From Membranipora membranacea (Eukaryota; Bryozoa; Gymnolaemata; Cheilostomatida; Membraniporidae): a stretch of DNA of 64,000 bases. Position 1 is the stretch's first letter, and every line of letters starts with the position of its first letter. The position numbers were made by a program, and so were the translations under genes. The notes beneath the pieces were generated by a model that saw only the letters and a program-made list of their open reading frames with translations, did not search any database and had not been told where the DNA came from. This document shows, piece by piece, positions 61,601 to 64,000 of the stretch. The DNA is taken from contig OU612069.1 of assembly GCA_914767715.1 (NCBI GenBank), positions 9,113,387 through 9,177,386 of the forward strand. Reading direction: 5' to 3'.

Positions 61601-63108
61601 TATGATTTTTTTTATCATACTTTATGCAGGCATTTATTCTTTTGTGGATTCGATGATGTAATTTTATTAGCTGTTTATTTTTGTATATTCTCATACTTAT
61701 GATTGAAATTCTCCACAGGTTATCTTTAGCGGAGGCCAACGCACGACTCTCACTGCGATCTGTGGTGACCCAAGAGGACGCCCTTTCTGCTATACTCCTC
61801 TATGAGGAATGCGTGACATCACAGACCCATCACTCTGTGCTGAACGTCACACATGAGCCTCACTGGAACCCGTCTACTGTACAATACTATCTAACACAAC
61901 AGGTAAGAGGGGGGGGAGGTCACACATGAGCCTCACTGGAACCCCTCTACTGTACAATACTATCTAACCCAACAGGTAAGGGGGGAGGTCTCACATGAGC
62001 CTCACTGGAACCCGTCTACTGTACAATACTATCTAACACAACAGGTGAGGGATGGAGGTCACACATGAGCCTCACTGGAACCTGTCTACTGTACAATACT
62101 CTCTAACACAACAGGTAAGAGGGGGGGGGGGGTCACACATGAGCCTCACTAGAACCCGTCTACTGTACAATACTATCTAACATAACAGGTAAGGGGGGGG
62201 GGTCACACATGAGCCTCACTGGAACCCGTCTACTGTACAATACTATCTAACCCAACAGGTAAGAGGGGGGGGTCATCTGTTTTTTGTGAGGAGAGAGGAT
62301 TTGAAGTTCATATGTTTTCGGATGGAGGTTTGGAGTTTGTTTAGAACTGAGGACAGAGTGGAGAGGTTTGTGACAGGCAGGCGTCAGCTCCCCTATGAGG
62401 ATCAAAAGGATTGTGAGCTAGAATAATGAGGCATTTGTAATTTTATCATGTGAAGATTATGGATTTGAGTGGTATAATCACCTGCCAGGCAATCGGTGCC
62501 TCCAGAGGTGTGGGTTCGAGTCCCATTGATGGGACATTCCTTGATTTGTCATCCCAGCCTCAGACACCCTTTGGTGTAGTTGCTTCCTGTTGAAATCTTC
62601 CAGTTGTTGTTAGGGCTGTACTATCACCTACCGTAATCGCTAGGCCCCCTTTATTGTGTATAGAAACAATGATTTTGAGAACAAAATAGCTGTGCTGTTG
62701 AGAATTAACCACAATATTAGAATGATGTTATCACATAACTGTTATCGTAATCTTTCTCTCGAACAAATATGTGTCTGATTGATTGATTGATTGATTGTTT
62801 ACATACAATTACAAATTCATGACAAGCATGATTAAGAATTGTATGCATGTGACAGCTCTCATTGTAACTCAAGTTATCCATGGAATTGTTGTATTAAAAT
62901 GACTTAGATGGCATAAAAAATATGACAATTAGCGGCAAGTCTGCGATCTCTTGTTTTGAGGTAAGTGTGATGACATTAAAAGGCCAAATTAATATATGAT
63001 CATCATTATCATATTGTTACATTGTAGAATGATGAAGGAATGGAGACTCTGAAAACTCTGGTGGATAACTTCTGTAAGACCCATTGCTCGAGCTCCATCG
63101 AAGAATGA
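47180..63108 (+). CDS. MCMDC2: MCM domain-containing protein 2 (MCMDC2-like), copy 2, nearly complete
   Basis: Second copy of the meiotic MCM-like gene, intact in all exons: 47180-47286, 48862-48965, 50084-50188, 51476-51648, 52549-52686, 53420-53523, 54088-54187, 54496-54549, 55336-55412, 55897-56059, 57522-57611, 57915-58095, 59761-59956, 60544-60680, 61719-61902, 63028-63108. They sum to 1994 nt, i.e. 663 codons plus stop after a 2-nt split codon; human MCMDC2 is about 680 aa, so only some N-terminal residues are missing. Exon 47180 (ending ..NPLTCARPKQ) is preceded by a polypyrimidine tract and matches the MCMDC2 N-terminal region in layout; a stop lies in frame just before it, which fixes the acceptor. 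Amino-acid changes from copy 1 are scattered (e.g. V/A, D/E in RRDSMW, L/R in SSLGVP) with no frameshift or stop, so either both copies work or the split is recent. Confidence 0.88.
51666..51990 (+). repeat. 32-bp tandem repeat next to an MCMDC2 donor, 10 units
   Basis: Equivalent of the array at 4405, expanded to ten units. Variants ACCGGGT, ACTGGGG and ACCGGGG follow each other in order twice (units 2-4 and 5-7), so growth probably occurred in ~96-bp blocks. Confidence 0.9.
51985..52195 (-). mobile_element. tRNA-derived SINE, family B (copy-2 orthologue)
   Basis: Same insertion as at 4525. An internal (GGCA)n tract near 52020-52065 has expanded relative to copy 1. Confidence 0.75.
53138..53284 (-). 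mobile_element. tRNA-derived SINE, family A (copy-2 orthologue)
   Basis: Same insertion as at 5654, at the matching place in the MCMDC2 copy-2 intron. Confidence 0.78.
55660..55870 (+). repeat. Dispersed ~210-bp repeat, copy-2 orthologue
   Basis: Matches 8160-8375 in the corresponding MCMDC2 intron. Confidence 0.75.
56099..56673. mobile_element. Large fold-back MITE, copy-2 orthologue
   Basis: Same element as at 8600 at the same intronic site. The arms still pair, with scattered mismatches, so the insertion is older than the duplication. Confidence 0.85.
57112..57200. other. ~88-bp segment present only in copy 2
   Basis: Copy 1 reads GTGAAATC-CATTGATAAAAT where copy 2 has about 88 extra bases, including a C10 run. 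Intronic; no element signature seen. Confidence 0.7.
59508..59511. other. Empty TTAA target site of the MITE
   Basis: GTCTTACTTAAGCGAGGCAG here equals the two flanks of the copy-1 element with one TTAA. This is either the pre-insertion state or a precise excision. Confidence 0.9.
60730..60880. other. ~150-bp segment present only in copy 2
   Basis: Copy 1 joins AAAACCTTA to ATTGAATAAACTG directly. The extra block has CCTTA and GCCTA at its edges and the internal inverse pair CCAATGA / TCATTGG. Intronic. Confidence 0.7.
61845..62275 (+). repeat. Short allele of the splice-donor minisatellite in MCMDC2 copy 2
   Basis: Same array as at 14555-15966 but with only six donor-bearing units, GT at 61903, 61976, 62045, 62115, 62189 and 62259. 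Periods are 69-74, varying mainly through the length of the G run. The array ends by running into G-rich sequence and then the shared flank beginning around 62310 (TTTTCGGATGGAGG). Confidence 0.93.
62459..62630 (+). mobile_element. tRNA-derived SINE, family C (copy-2 orthologue)
   Basis: Matches 16118-16290 with a few substitutions; the B box is intact (GGGTTCGAGTCCC). The poly-G run near 16298 in copy 1 is missing here. Confidence 0.6.
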
Positions 63109-63806
63109 TTTTAAATTGGTCGGAATATTTGGAACTTCTCTCTGACATCTTGTACAATATTAGAACCTACACCCTGCCTAATATTTAGAGCAAGAAATAT
63201 TTAATACTTCGATTGAGCAGATAATCGTCTGTGAGCATTTAAATTTGTGAATGAACTGCTACTTAGTCATAATATGTATCGGTGGCTAAAGACAATAAAA
63301 ACAAGCCTGATCACTTTACGGAAATATTATGATCTTGCTCTGTTGTTGGTAGCATTTCAACTGCTTTTGTTTTTGTTATTTTTGATTGTTTATGACATTC
63401 CTGTTTTTTGTTAACGATTAGTTTATACAAATATATTTAAAGCCTCAGATCAACACTGTGTTATTCACTTTAGTCATGCAGTTATAAATCAATTAAAAAA
63501 ATATATAGCTGTCTAATTTGAATGAGGATTGAGTATTGATAGACCTGGAACAAAAGACAAGCAGTGAAATATCAGCAGTGGGTCATAGATTAATGTCCGG
63601 ATTCATCCGAAAATCAGGCTATGCACAGCGATAAAACACATTCTCTGTCTAGATAGCCATTTGCACTCAGCGGTTGGATCACACAATGCTTTAGACTGAA
63701 AGCAATTGACGGATTTACCTGTAGGACTTCGGACTCATAATCTACACCAACACTATAATTAACGATAAGAAGTTGCTTTATTTCTGCTTGTGTAGTTCCT
63801 CTAAAA

Positions 63807-64000
63807 ATGGTACACGGTTTATGTGTCGCTGCCGTCATATTATCGGCATCTCTTCTGGCGATTATGTCAAGTGACTTCGCTACTGGATTTGTGACAGCAG
63901 ATAAGCAGAAGACCAGATCAGATGACCTGACATCGATGCTCAGTTTCTTCCAGTCTTCACCGCGTGACTCTCCGGTGAAAGCTCGCTCCACCAATAAGCC
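63807..64000 (+). CDS. GM2-activator-like protein, copy 2, first exon only (3'-truncated by the window)
   Basis: Same ATG context and signal-peptide segment as the gene at 17766, with the frame open to the window end. It shows that the duplicated block continues beyond MCMDC2 and beyond this window. Differences from copy 1 are few and mostly silent. Confidence 0.85.
   Translation, partial: MVHGLCVAAVILSASLLAIMSSDFATGFVTADKQKTRSDDLTSMLSFFQSSPRDSPVKARSTNK

Overview
This is a stretch of AT-rich eukaryotic nuclear DNA. Genes are split into many short exons (54-200 nt) with GT-AG introns, introns carry many small mobile elements, and the recognisable proteins are metazoan: an MCMDC2-type meiotic MCM-like protein, a GM2-activator (ML-fold) lipid-binding protein, a RING/B-box/coiled-coil (TRIM) protein and a BED zinc-finger protein. 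An invertebrate animal is the best reading; I cannot name the phylum. All exon models were built by hand from splice sites, reading-phase continuity and remembered family similarity.

Layout. 1-16767: MCMDC2-like gene, copy 1 (+), with its 5' end outside the window. 17766-20930: GM2-activator-like gene (+). 24079-32444: TRIM-like gene (+), whose third intron holds a MITE and a degenerate antisense coding relic. 34.7-39.6 kb: broken pieces of TRIM-like and GM2A-like exons. 39921-39998: a possible first coding exon (+). 40267-46988: six-exon BED zinc-finger gene (-). 47180-63108: MCMDC2-like gene, copy 2 (+). 63807 to the end: start of GM2-activator-like copy 2 (+).

The dominant fact is a direct duplication with an offset of about 46-47 kb. 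Bases 1-~18000 reappear at 47275-64000, differing by eye by a few percent plus clean indels. Both MCMDC2 copies keep every splice site and reading phase. The repeated unit appears to be MCMDC2 / GM2A-like / TRIM / BED, so this is either a young tandem duplication or two haplotypes joined head to tail in an assembly.

Comparing the copies exposes mobile-element and repeat dynamics: a TTAA-flanked MITE with its precise empty site, a 71-bp minisatellite that has multiplied an exon's 5' splice site (19 donors in copy 1, 6 in copy 2), and a 32-bp VNTR just inside another donor (4 versus 10 units). No operon-like or microbial features are present; the genes appear independent in function.
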